Shown here: in pieces, positions 8,492-16,314 of the stretch
Layout of the letters: each line of letters opens with the position of its first letter
Numbering within the stretch: position 1 is the first letter of the stretch
NCBI RefSeq assembly: GCF_000685965.1
Contig: NZ_JMLE01000010.1
Coordinates: 1-64,000 of the forward strand
DNA from: Arthrobacter sp. UNC362MFTsu5.1
GTDB taxonomy: Bacteria > Actinomycetota > Actinomycetes > Actinomycetales > Micrococcaceae
Direction of reading: 5' to 3'
DNA: 64,000 nt
Made by a program: the position numbers and the translations under genes
The notes under the pieces: model-generated
What the model was told of the DNA's origin: nothing
Seen by the model: only the letters and a program-made list of their open reading frames with translations
The model's database searches: none

Positions 8492-10069
8492 TTACAGCCG
8501 GGACAGCCGGGTGTCGTTGGGGACCTTCTGGTAGGTGCTGACGTTCGTGCTGACCTGGTTTTCCGTGCTGACCTTGACCTCGCCGGCCTTGACATCGAAC
8601 CCTGCCTCGTTGGACGCCGTGACCACGCTGTTCACCTGGATGGTGGCGGATCCCGCCTCGTAGAGCCTGGCCGCATCCCGGGCGGCTGCCGCGTCGTTCC
8701 CGAGTGCCACGTTCTTCATGTAGCTGTCGATCACGGCGCTGTTTTCCGGTGTGTAGTCGATGTCGATCTTGACGGTGCCCTGCGTGCCGGCTGTCACGCT
8801 GGATTCGACGTTCCCCGCCTTTACATCCATGCCCTCCTTGACGCCCTGCGTCACGGTACCTTCCAGGGACAGGGACACCGAACTGAGGTTGTTGTCCCTG
8901 TCCATGTTCAGCTCCAGGCCGCCCTTGCCGGAGGCTTCAAACGTCCGCCCGTCCAGGTCCAGGTTGCCCTCGGCGGACACTTCCACGCTGCCCTTGGACG
9001 TCCCGTCGCTGAGGTTCTTTTCGTAGGCCAGTTCCAGCTTCGCGGAGCCGGCGGCATCGGCGGATTCAGCCCCGGCCTCAAAGCTCAGCGACCCCTTGGC
9101 CTTGTCCTCGTGCCCGTTGGAACCGTTGTCCGAGGCGGCCTCGTTCAAGGTGTCCAGGATGTAGTCCGGCGGGTTGCCGGCCACGTCCTTAATGTCGCCC
9201 ACGCTGTCCGGCGGGAGATCCGCATACATCTGGTTCCGGGCCGCCAAGGCCTCTTCGATGCTGTCGAAGGTGTACTCGCGGGCCACTTCGCCGGTGAGTG
9301 TGGCACCGGCCGACCCGGAGGCGTCGTTCACGCCGAGGCCCATGTTGCCGTAGACCTTCACGGTGGCAGAGCCGTCCGCGTTTTCCACCACCTCCGTGCC
9401 CACCTCTGCGCCGCCGTGGACCCACAGCACGCGCGCCTCAATGGAGGCCTTCCCTGTCTCCGTGTAGACCGGGATGTCTTCCTTGGCCAGCTCCAGCAGG
9501 TGCTCCCGGGCCAGGTCCTGGGCCGACTCCGGAATCCCGCCGTCCATGGCCATGAGCTCTTCGGCCAACGGACCGTCCGGGCCCTCGCCCTCGATCAGGT
9601 ACTTCTTGTCCGCGGCCGAGAGCCCGTCCCACCACCTGGCCTGTTCCTCCGGGGTGGCCCCTGCCATCGTGGCCAGCTGGCCCTGGAGCTCCGCCCGGTG
9701 TTCGGCGGCCGCACGCGCAGCCTCGAGCTTTTCCTGCACCCAGTTTTTCATCTGCTCGAACAGGCCGGACGGCCCGCCCGGCCCGGCACTCGTGCTGCCG
9801 GAGCCGGCCGCCGAGGACCGTTCCTGCTCGGCGGCGTTCTGGAGCAGGATCTTCGAGTTCTGCCGGAGGCTTGCCACCACCCGCTCGATGCTGGGGCGGT
9901 GGCTTCCGGTCCACTCCTGCCGGAAACGCTCGCCGTCGCTGCCTTTCCAGGGTGCCGCGAGGATCTGGCTCTGCAGCGAGGATGCCCGGCTGCTGAGCAA
10001 TGAAGCGGCCTTATCTGCTGCCTTGGCCAAGGCGCGAAGCTGACTGACGTCAGCACCGTAAAAGGTCAT
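8492..10069 (-). CDS. WXG100-domain protein with large C-terminal region (putative type VII secretion substrate)
   Basis: 525 aa. Residues 1-90 form a WXG100/ESX-like helical hairpin with the turn motif W41-K-G43 (APWKGSDGERFRQEW). A Ser/Gly/Pro linker, a charged helix (about 103-135) and the module RWWDGLSAADKKYLI (145-159) to GGIP (177-180) follow. The last module resembles the segment before the hydrolase domain in WXG100-DUF1023 proteins. No hydrolase follows: residues about 190-525 are Asp/Gly/Ser/Thr-rich and beta-strand-like (GSVEVSAEGNLDLDG, VKIDIDYT), with no Cys. No classic YxxxD/E export motif is obvious after the hairpin. ATG 10069 begins the WXG domain; the frame stays open upstream but without relevant sequence. 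No ESX machinery is in the window. Confidence 0.75.
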   Translation of the reverse strand: MTFYGADVSQLRALAKAADKAASLLSSRASSLQSQILAAPWKGSDGERFRQEWTGSHRPSIERVVASLRQNSKILLQNAAEQERSSAAGSGSTSAGPGGPSGLFEQMKNWVQEKLEAARAAAEHRAELQGQLATMAGATPEEQARWWDGLSAADKKYLIEGEGPDGPLAEELMAMDGGIPESAQDLAREHLLELAKEDIPVYTETGKASIEARVLWVHGGAEVGTEVVENADGSATVKVYGNMGLGVNDASGSAGATLTGEVAREYTFDSIEEALAARNQMYADLPPDSVGDIKDVAGNPPDYILDTLNEAASDNGSNGHEDKAKGSLSFEAGAESADAAGSAKLELAYEKNLSDGTSKGSVEVSAEGNLDLDGRTFEASGKGGLELNMDRDNNLSSVSLSLEGTVTQGVKEGMDVKAGNVESSVTAGTQGTVKIDIDYTPENSAVIDSYMKNVALGNDAAAARDAARLYEAGSATIQVNSVVTASNEAGFDVKAGEVKVSTENQVSTNVSTYQKVPNDTRLSRL

Positions 10070-10222
10070 GGTGTCTCCCCGGAAGAGTGATGCAGCTGCG
10101 ACGGTGGCGGCTGGTCCATATCGTGCCATGTCGCACTGTGCGGTGCCATGGGCATCACTCCCCATGCCTCCCGCCCGCAGCAGTCCGTGCCGGGGCAGGG
10201 ATCTGTTCGGAAGCCGGTTCCC

Positions 10223-11113
10223 GTGGCACGATGGGGCTCTAACACGCACGGCGGGACATCCCCGCGGCGACAAGAACTGCACGAGGATCCGGACATCAAA
10301 AAAGAACTGAGAGAGGCCGCTGACACGGCCGAGGAAGTCACCAATTCGCGGCCGCTGGAGCTTATGGCCCGTGCCGGATTCGCTGTCAGCGGCATCCTGC
10401 ACTTCCTGGTGGGCTCCATTGCGATCCGCCTGGCCATGGGCGGGCAGGGCAAGGCGGACGTCAGCGGCGCCGTGCAGGAACTGGCCAGCCAGCCGGCCGG
10501 CCCCATACTGCTGTGGAGCAGCTTCGCCGCCTGCGTGGCCCTGGCCATCTGGCAGACCAGCGACGCGATTTTCGACTACAGCCACCTGCCGAAGCGGGAC
10601 AAGGTTCTGCGGAAGCTCAAAGCAGCAGGCCAGGCCGTGGTGTTTGCCGCGTTCGCCGTCACGCTTGCCTCGTTCGCGATCGGCACCGGGAAGGACAACA
10701 GCCAGTCCACGAGCGACTTCACCATCGCACTGATGAAGGCCCCCGGCGGCGTTGCACTGCTGATCGCCATCGGCGCCGGGGTTGCCATCACGGGAGTTGT
10801 CTACGGTATCCGGGGCATCCGTAAGTCGTTCGAAAAGCACCTCCGGATGCCTCCGCCCGGCACCATGCGCACCGCCGTCACCGTCCTCGGCGTGGTGGGC
10901 TACATCGCAAAGGGTTTCGCGCTGCTGCTGGTGGGCCTGCTGATCGTCATCGCCACCGTCCAGTCACATCCGGAGGAATCCACCGGGCTCGACGGCGGGC
11001 TGAAGGCCCTGCGGGACCAGCCGTTCGGACTGTACCTGCTGGCCGCCGTCGGAATCGGCCTGATCTGCTACGGCGTCTTCCAGGTGGTGCGGGCCAAACT
11101 GGCCAAGATGTAG
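10223..11113 (+). CDS. DUF1206 membrane protein
   Basis: About 296 aa with six hydrophobic segments arranged as three pairs. Each pair begins with a similar phrase (ELMARAGFAVSGILHFLVG; VLGVVGYIAKGFALLLVG), the threefold internal repeat that defines DUF1206. Function unknown. Start uncertain: GTG 10223 has GGAAG nine bases upstream and is preferred, while an ATG at 10148 would add 25 residues of poor sequence and lacks a better site. It is divergent from the WXG100 gene. Confidence 0.82.
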   Translation: MARWGSNTHGGTSPRRQELHEDPDIKKELREAADTAEEVTNSRPLELMARAGFAVSGILHFLVGSIAIRLAMGGQGKADVSGAVQELASQPAGPILLWSSFAACVALAIWQTSDAIFDYSHLPKRDKVLRKLKAAGQAVVFAAFAVTLASFAIGTGKDNSQSTSDFTIALMKAPGGVALLIAIGAGVAITGVVYGIRGIRKSFEKHLRMPPPGTMRTAVTVLGVVGYIAKGFALLLVGLLIVIATVQSHPEESTGLDGGLKALRDQPFGLYLLAAVGIGLICYGVFQVVRAKLAKM

Positions 11114-11144
11114 CCGCCTGCGTTCGCCCGGCTAGGGTGGACGC

Positions 11145-11624
11145 ATGCCCCAGGTACGCGCCGAACGCTTCATCCGCCTCGATCCGGAGACCGCGTTTGC
11201 GTTCTCCCAGACCACCGGCGAGTTCCGGCTGAAGTGGGATCCCTTCATCTCGGCGCAGGCGTGGCTGGACGGCGCCCGGGCCGCGGGCAAGGGCGTCCGC
11301 ACCCGCACAGTCTCGAAGATGGGACTGGTGATGGTGAGCGAATACGTCTCCTACGCACCTCCCCGGAATGTGGGAATGACCATGGTGTCCGGCCCGTGGT
11401 TCTTCGGCAACTTTGGCGGCGGGTGGCGTTTCACCGCGGCCGACGGCGGCACCCGGGCGGTGTGGAAGTACACCTTTTCGTGCCGGCCGGCGTGGCTGCG
11501 GCCCGTGGCGGAGAGGATCGGCAGCTGGCTGCTGGGCCGCGAAATCGAAAAACGCATCGAAGCCTTCGCACGGGCGTGCGAGGATCCGCAGCTCGTGCAG
11601 GAGTTCCGCGCCCTGCAGCCCTAA
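11145..11624 (+). CDS. SRPBCC-family (polyketide cyclase/START-like) protein
   Basis: 159 aa starting MPQVRAERFIRLDPETAFAFSQTTGEF. The strand-helix-strand start, central SEYVSYAPPRNVGMTMVSGPW strands and long C-terminal helix fit the helix-grip (Bet v1/SRPBCC) fold, which binds hydrophobic ligands in a deep cavity. The YTFSCRPAWLRPVAERIGSWLL end is typical of polyketide cyclase-like members. Ligand unknown. Its TAA overlaps the TAG of the convergent aminotransferase gene by three bases. Confidence 0.75.
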   Translation: MPQVRAERFIRLDPETAFAFSQTTGEFRLKWDPFISAQAWLDGARAAGKGVRTRTVSKMGLVMVSEYVSYAPPRNVGMTMVSGPWFFGNFGGGWRFTAADGGTRAVWKYTFSCRPAWLRPVAERIGSWLLGREIEKRIEAFARACEDPQLVQEFRALQP

Positions 11625-12793
11625 GGCCGCCCGCCCTCGAGGGCCGCCCGGACGCGCTCTCCGATGCCCCGCAGCCGGCTCAGGGGTTCGGTGGCATAAA
11701 CCAGCCGCACGTACCGCGGCGCCACATCCTGGCCCCACGCCGTCATGGGAGTGGCCGCTATCCGGCCCGTGGCCAGGAGCCGCCGGGACAGTTCCGGCGC
11801 CCGCATGCCCAGCGCCTCCGCGTCCAGCAGCAGCGACCAGCCGCCTTCAGGCACCACAACCGGCAGCCCGGCCAGCTCCTCGAGCACCAGGTCCCGGCGC
11901 GACTGCCATTCGCGCACCGCACCGGCGATCCCGTCATCGCTGTTGGTCAGTGCCGCGAGGACACCGGCCTGGTTGAAGCCGCTGGCCACGGCGGTGTTGT
12001 AGATCGCGGCGAGTGCCACGTCTCCCATCACTTCCACGGGGCCGGCCACCCAGCCCACGCGCCAGCCGATCATGCGGTAGTTTTTGGAAACGCCGCCCAG
12101 CGTGATGGTGTGCGGGGCCAGCTCCGGAAATGAGGCCGGATGCCGGTACGGCAGGCCGTCGAACAGGATCCTGTCCATGGCTGCGTCATAGATCAGCCAG
12201 CAGTCCGCGTGCAGGCAGGCGTCCCGCACGGCGCCCCATTCGGCGTCGTTGAGCACGTGCCCGGTGGGCATTGCCGGGCTCATCAGCAGGATGGCACGGG
12301 TTCGGGCGGACACCGCAGCGGCCAGCCGTGCCGGGTCGAGGCGCCAGCGCCCGCCGGAAACCATCAGCGGGACGAACACCGGCACCGCCCCTGCCAGCCG
12401 GACCCTGTTGACCATGCCCGCATAGGTGGGATCCGTGACGATCACTTCGTCGCCGTGGTCCACCGTTGCCAGGAGCACGCTCAGCATCCCCGCGAGCGCG
12501 CCGCCGGTAATCACCACCTCGGAGCGCGGATCGTAGGCGAGCCCGGTCTGCTGCCGGAGCCGGTGGGCCACGGCCTGGCGGAGGGCCAGCGTGCCGGTGA
12601 AGGGGAGCCAGCTGTTGGCGGCTTTGTTTCCCACTGCTTCCCGGGTGGCCATGACGGCCGACGGCGGCGGCGCGATGTCCGTGTCCAGGTTCTCCATGCG
12701 GAGCACGTCAGGATCACCACCGACGGCGGCTGCCACCTTATCGATGCCGAAGGGCTGAATCCGGGCAAACCGCCCGGTCCTGCCGCGGACCAT
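11621..12793 (-). CDS. Pyridoxal-phosphate-dependent aminotransferase, class I/II fold
   Basis: 390 aa, fold-type I. The cofactor lysine lies in GGVSKNYRMIGWRVGW, the YDAAMD segment matches the D/Y pair contacting the cofactor ring, and GGALAGML is the phosphate-side glycine loop. It is an aminotransferase of amino or keto acids; the exact substrate is not inferable (AspC/AlaA/YbdL-like are candidates). In MSPAMPTGHVL the usual NPxNPTG loop is changed: SPAMPTG replaces the two Asn residues, one of which normally hydrogen-bonds the cofactor O3'. That may mean altered substrate use. Confidence 0.82.
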   Translation of the reverse strand: MVRGRTGRFARIQPFGIDKVAAAVGGDPDVLRMENLDTDIAPPPSAVMATREAVGNKAANSWLPFTGTLALRQAVAHRLRQQTGLAYDPRSEVVITGGALAGMLSVLLATVDHGDEVIVTDPTYAGMVNRVRLAGAVPVFVPLMVSGGRWRLDPARLAAAVSARTRAILLMSPAMPTGHVLNDAEWGAVRDACLHADCWLIYDAAMDRILFDGLPYRHPASFPELAPHTITLGGVSKNYRMIGWRVGWVAGPVEVMGDVALAAIYNTAVASGFNQAGVLAALTNSDDGIAGAVREWQSRRDLVLEELAGLPVVVPEGGWSLLLDAEALGMRAPELSRRLLATGRIAATPMTAWGQDVAPRYVRLVYATEPLSRLRGIGERVRAALEGGRP

Positions 12794-12824
12794 GTGCCCA
12801 GCCTCCCACCGGGCGCAGGGTGCG

Positions 12825-13535
12825 TCAATGGGCCCCGGACGAGCCGTCCACCATGGAAATGACGGCCACGGTCTGCTGCCCCTCGGTGCGCAGTTCCACG
12901 CTGCTGATCCGGCTGATCTGGGTGGGTGTGGCCCCGGTGATCCTGGAGCGGCCCCCGGGCGTCGCGGACCAGCTGCAGGCCCGGTCCTCGGTGCCGTCCT
13001 GGCCCTTGACCCACAGGGACAGGGTGCCCTGGGTGGGCAGGCTGGTGCCGGAAAACGACACCTCGGTCCCCCAGGCCTTCTTCATGAGGGCAAGCTGGAC
13101 CTGGAGTCCGCCGGGGGCCTCCACGGAGTAGCTGGCGTCCGGCCGGGGCGGCTGGTTGAATAGCGGCGCGGCCAGCACTCCCAGTGCCAGGCACGCGGCG
13201 GCCACCGCGCCGACGAACGCCGCCCACCGCCGTCGTGATTTCCTCCGACGGGCCGCCAGTTCGTCCAGCAAGGCAGCGGGCTCCGCCGCGGAAGCCACTG
13301 CCCCCAACGCAGTGGCCTCCGGTGTTGCCGGCGCCGCGGAGGCGGGCCCGGTCAGGGCGACGGCGTCGGCAACGGGAAGGGCGTCCAGCAGTGCCGGCAG
13401 GCTGGCGAGTTCGTCGAGCTCGCGGCGGCAGTCCGCGCACCCGGCCAGGTGCTGCTCGAACCGCGACACGTCGGCCGGCTCCAGGCCGCCCAGCAGGTAG
13501 GCCCCCAGCAGGTGGTGCATTTCCGCACTGCTCAC
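12825..13535 (-). CDS. Anti-sigma factor, RskA-like, zinc-finger type
   Basis: 236 aa. The N-terminus has the zinc-binding anti-sigma motif HLAGCADC (residues about 29-36), then a Pro/Ala linker, one membrane helix (RWAAFVGAVAAACLALGVLAAP, about 104-125) and an extracytoplasmic RskA domain (VQLALMKKAWGTEVSFSGTSLP). Such proteins hold the partner sigma factor at the membrane until proteolysis. ATG 13535 overlaps the TGA of the sigma gene by four bases (ATGA), so the two are translationally coupled. Confidence 0.9.
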   Translation of the reverse strand: MSSAEMHHLLGAYLLGGLEPADVSRFEQHLAGCADCRRELDELASLPALLDALPVADAVALTGPASAAPATPEATALGAVASAAEPAALLDELAARRRKSRRRWAAFVGAVAAACLALGVLAAPLFNQPPRPDASYSVEAPGGLQVQLALMKKAWGTEVSFSGTSLPTQGTLSLWVKGQDGTEDRACSWSATPGGRSRITGATPTQISRISSVELRTEGQQTVAVISMVDGSSGAH

Positions 13536-14032
13536 CGCTGCACCCCCATTTCGTCAAGGATGGTCCGCAGCGCCCGCACCGCGTAGAAGGCGCGGGACTT
13601 CACCGTCCCGGCCGGGATGTTCAGCTCCGCGGCTGTTTCCGCGACAGTGCAGCGGCGGTAGTGCAGTGCCACCAGGACGTCCCGGTGTTCGGTGCTCAGC
13701 CGCAGCAGGGCTTCCTCCATCAGCACGCGGTTGAGCAGCTCATCAACCCGTTCGGTGGCTTCCGCCGGGTCCGCCACGTCCCGCTCCGTCGCTTCGATGG
13801 GACGGCGCTGGGCCTTGCGGTAGTTGTCGATCATGATGTTCCGGGCGGTCCGGAAAAGGTAGCTCCGCAGGCTCCCGGTGATCTCCGGAGCCTGCTGCCA
13901 GACACGGAGCACGGTCTCCTGGACCACGTCGTCGGCGAGCTGCGGATCCCGGGAGGCGCTCAGCACGAAGCGCCGCAGCGCCGGGCCGTGCTCCCGGTAG
14001 ATCGCCGCTACCACGTCCTCATCGAGCGGCAT
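13532..14032 (-). CDS. ECF RNA polymerase sigma factor, SigK-like
   Basis: 166 aa with sigma region 2 (VVAAIYREHGPALRRFVLSASRD to YLFRTARNIMIDNYRK) and region 4 (LSTEHRDVLVALHYRRCTVAETAAELNIPAGTVKSRAFYAVRALR). Region 2 binds the -10 element and region 4 the -35. AGGAGG seven bases before ATG 14032 decides this start (MPLDEDVVAA); an in-frame ATG at 14068 would add 12 residues and has a poorer site. It is followed by its RskA-like anti-sigma. A promoter at 14136-14161 matches the one upstream of the divergent lipoprotein, suggesting autoregulation. Confidence 0.92.
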   Translation of the reverse strand: MPLDEDVVAAIYREHGPALRRFVLSASRDPQLADDVVQETVLRVWQQAPEITGSLRSYLFRTARNIMIDNYRKAQRRPIEATERDVADPAEATERVDELLNRVLMEEALLRLSTEHRDVLVALHYRRCTVAETAAELNIPAGTVKSRAFYAVRALRTILDEMGVQR

Positions 14033-14135
14033 CCCCGCCCCTCCTGCCGTGCTGATGGTCCCCTGCATTGTGTGTGCTGCCTCGTGCTGCTTCGTGTGCT
14101 GCCGCCGGGCAGGACGCCCGCCGTTCCCCCGTTAC

Positions 14136-14161
14136 GACGCCACCCGGACCCAAACGGTTCA
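14136..14161 (-). promoter_or_regulatory. ECF-type promoter upstream of the SigK-like gene
   Basis: Read on the minus strand: TGAACC, 16-base spacer, CGTC. The same TGAACC-N16-CGTC arrangement occurs in the opposite direction at 14223-14248. It matches the general ECF pattern (GGAAC-like -35, CGTC-like -10). It lies about 100 bases before the sigma start. Confidence 0.6.
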
Positions 14162-14222
14162 CCGGCCAAATGGCACCGTCCCAAAGGGTTCGCAGGCGCC
14201 GGCGGTTCACCGGGCAGCCGTT

Positions 14223-14248
14223 TGAACCATTCTGCGTCGTTGGACGTC
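14223..14248 (+). promoter_or_regulatory. ECF-type promoter upstream of the lipoprotein gene
   Basis: TGAACC at 14223-14228, a 16-base spacer, then CGTC at 14245-14248, ending 51 bases before the lipoprotein ATG. It is the exact counterpart of the promoter of the divergent sigma gene. Recognition by the adjacent SigK-like factor is inferred. Confidence 0.6.
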
Positions 14249-14299
14249 GTACCGGATAGCGCCTGGCCGCTTGGCCGGCCCGAATCCAAGGAGCAGGAC

Positions 14300-14842
14300 A
14301 TGAAAAAGCAATGGGGCATCGGCCTGTCCGTGGTTGCGCTGGCCGCGGCTCTCACCGGCTGTGGCGGCGGCACCGGAACAACGCCCACCACTGCGGCGGG
14401 TACGACGTCGGCCTCCGTCCCCGCGGAAAGCTCCGCCCCTGTGGGAACCTCGTCGTCTCCGGTCCCGGCGGGCGCGGCTGAACTGAAGACGGCGTCATCG
14501 GCCGCTGGCCAGATCGTGGTGGACGCGAAAGGCATGAGCGTCTACTTCTTCACCAAGGATGTGAAGGACTCCGGCACCAGCGCGTGCACGGGCGCGTGCA
14601 TTGCCGCGTGGCCGCCGGTCCTCACGGAATCGGCCGCACCCGCTGTTGAGGGCGTGACGGGCACCGTCGGAACCATCTCCACACCGGAGGGGAAGAAGCA
14701 GGTGACCATTAACGGCCTGCCGGTGTACTACTACGTCAAGGACAAAGCCGCCGGTGACATCACCGGCCAGGGCGTCGGCAACGTCTGGTATCTCGTGGAC
14801 CCGGCGGGCGGGATGGTGCAGGCGGCCGCCGGAGGGTACTAA
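14300..14842 (+). CDS. Secreted lipoprotein with COG4315-type repeat domain
   Basis: 180 aa. Lipoprotein signal with lipobox LTGC (mature Cys about residue 21), a Thr/Ser/Pro-rich tether, then two copies of a small beta domain (QIVVDAKGMSVYFFTKDVKDSGTSACTGACIAAWPPV and KQVTINGLPVYYYVKDKAAGDITGQGVGNVWYLVDP). The L/GxxVYxFxxD...C..C...WPP pattern is the 'lipoprotein with Yx(FWY)xxD' repeat. Family function unknown; these are often under SigK-type ECF control next to sigK/rskA, as here. AAGGAGCAGGAC precedes ATG 14300. Confidence 0.88.
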   Translation: MKKQWGIGLSVVALAAALTGCGGGTGTTPTTAAGTTSASVPAESSAPVGTSSSPVPAGAAELKTASSAAGQIVVDAKGMSVYFFTKDVKDSGTSACTGACIAAWPPVLTESAAPAVEGVTGTVGTISTPEGKKQVTINGLPVYYYVKDKAAGDITGQGVGNVWYLVDPAGGMVQAAAGGY

Positions 14843-15633
14843 CCGCCGCTGTGGCCGGGAATCGGCAGGTCCACCGGGGGCGTGGGCACCAGCCCGGACG
14901 GGTCGGGACTCACCGGGGACGTCGGCAGCGGCTTCCCGGAAGGCAGCTGGCCTGACCCCGGGAGTGAGCCCAAGTCCCGGGGATCGGGCTTGGGCAGGTT
15001 GAGTTCCGGTGCGTGCGTCTGGCTTGGCGAAGGGGAGGCCGGCTCGGCCGGCGTCCCCTTACCGGGCTGTACGCCGGGCACGGAACTGCTTTCGGCAGGA
15101 GAAGGGGCCGGCGAGGCGGGTGTGGACGCGGGCGAACCCGGCACCGTTCCGGCGGGATCCGTGGCAGGCTGGCCGCCCGTTTTTCCCCCGCTTCCAGAGG
15201 TCATGGTTCCCACCACCAGCGTCACCGCGTGGCCGACGTTTCCCAGGGCGTGGCGGAAGTTCTCATCGGATGCTGCAGCGGCGGCACCGCCGGCGGCGAG
15301 GGCCGCGGCAACGGTGAGGGCCGTGAGCGGCAGGCGGTGTTTGCGCCGCCGCCGGGCAGCGAGTTCGTCGATGACCGGTTCGTCAACCGCGGGTTCCGGG
15401 GTTGCGGTTTCGTGGACAGCCGGCGCCAGGGCGAGCGTGGCGACGGGGACAGTAGCCGGTGCGGCGGCCGGCGCCATGAGTGCGGCCACTGCGGCGGACG
15501 GCCGGGGGCTGTCCGCCGCCAGGGCACGAAGTTCCAGCAGTACCGGGCGGAGGTCTGCGGCATCGTCCATGCCGGCGTCGGCCAGCAGGTCGTCAATGAT
15601 CTGCTGGTTCCGGGATGAGGAGGTGTCACTCAT
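14839..15633 (-). CDS. Probable anti-sigma factor / membrane-anchored protein with Pro-rich tail
   Basis: 264 aa. The cytoplasmic N-terminus (MSDTSSSRNQQIIDDLLADAGMDDAADLRPVLLELRAL) is followed by an Ala/Pro linker, a basic stop (AARRRRKHR), one membrane helix (about 105-125) and a long Pro/Ser/Gly exterior tail. No zinc-finger motif is present. Its position directly after an ECF sigma gene (8-bp overlap, start 15633 inside the sigma end) makes an RsdA-like anti-sigma role likely, by context only. Its TAG overlaps the TAA of the convergent lipoprotein gene. Confidence 0.65.
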   Translation of the reverse strand: MSDTSSSRNQQIIDDLLADAGMDDAADLRPVLLELRALAADSPRPSAAVAALMAPAAAPATVPVATLALAPAVHETATPEPAVDEPVIDELAARRRRKHRLPLTALTVAAALAAGGAAAAASDENFRHALGNVGHAVTLVVGTMTSGSGGKTGGQPATDPAGTVPGSPASTPASPAPSPAESSSVPGVQPGKGTPAEPASPSPSQTHAPELNLPKPDPRDLGSLPGSGQLPSGKPLPTSPVSPDPSGLVPTPPVDLPIPGHSGG

Positions 15634-16183
15634 GATCTGCCTGGCTTCCTGTTGAGGCGCGTTCCCTGAGGGCGCTGAGCGCCCTGCGATGCAACTGTTT
15701 GACTGCTCCCGGGGTCCTGCCCATGATCTCGGCGGCTTGTTCCACGGACAGGTCCGCGACCACCCGGAGGGCGAGGACTTCCTGGTGGTCCGGGCTGAGC
15801 CCTTCAAGCAGGGCTCCTGCCCCGCCGCCATTCGCCTTTGCCAGCGCCAGTTCTTCGGCCGACGCCGTGCTGCGCGCGTCAAGCTCGGATTCGTAGGGGC
15901 TGAGCGTCGGGGTGCGCTCATTGCGGCGGTAGTGGTCCACCATCCGTGCGTGGGCGATGGAGAAGATGAGTGACTTGGCGCCCTGGAGCCCGCCGCGCAG
16001 GCCGTCAAGCTTCGGATAGAAGGCAAGGAACACGTCCTGGGTGACCGCTTCCGGGTCATCCACGCCGCGCGCCCTCAGGTACCCCAGGACGGCGCCGGAG
16101 AACTTTCGGTAGACAAGGGTGAACAGCACGGCGGGGTCGGCCCCGTCCGTGTGCACGTATTCATCTGCCAAAGTGTCGAGCAC
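15626..16183 (-). CDS. ECF RNA polymerase sigma factor (SigD-like)
   Basis: 185 aa. Region 2 runs FTLVYRKFSGAVLGYLRARGVDDPEAVTQDVFLAFY to SIAHARMVDHYRRNER, and region 4 is LSPDHQEVLALRVVADLSVEQAAEIMGRTPGAVKQLHRRALSALRE. An Ala/Ser/Glu/Gly-rich linker joins them. This pattern, with a one-helix protein immediately downstream, resembles the actinobacterial SigD/RsdA pair. An alanine-rich secreted protein gene lies upstream on the same strand, separated by a strong hairpin. Confidence 0.88.
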   Translation of the reverse strand: MLDTLADEYVHTDGADPAVLFTLVYRKFSGAVLGYLRARGVDDPEAVTQDVFLAFYPKLDGLRGGLQGAKSLIFSIAHARMVDHYRRNERTPTLSPYESELDARSTASAEELALAKANGGGAGALLEGLSPDHQEVLALRVVADLSVEQAAEIMGRTPGAVKQLHRRALSALRERASTGSQADHE

Positions 16184-16261
16184 CCTGAGGCTCCTCCATC
16201 CTGCGGGGCACGGTCACATATCTTCCGGGTTCGGAAGGCTGCGGACCGGCCCCTGTTGCAC

Positions 16262-16294
16262 CGCGGGACTCCTGCCAACGGAAGGAGTCCCGCG
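16262..16294 (-). terminator. Hairpin terminator after the Ala-rich secreted protein gene
   Basis: Perfect 12-bp stem (16262-16273 with 16283-16294) around a 9-base loop, 20 bases beyond the stop at 16315. No T tract follows, as is common for actinobacterial hairpin terminators. It separates this gene from the sigma gene that follows. Confidence 0.6.
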
Positions 16295-16314
16295 ATCCAC
16301 CATAGGTAACTGCG

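Noticed and set aside
8426..10003. Plus-strand open frame of about 525 codons opposite the WXG100 gene
   Set aside because: No recognisable motif, composition typical of antisense frames; the minus strand encodes a clear WXG100 domain.
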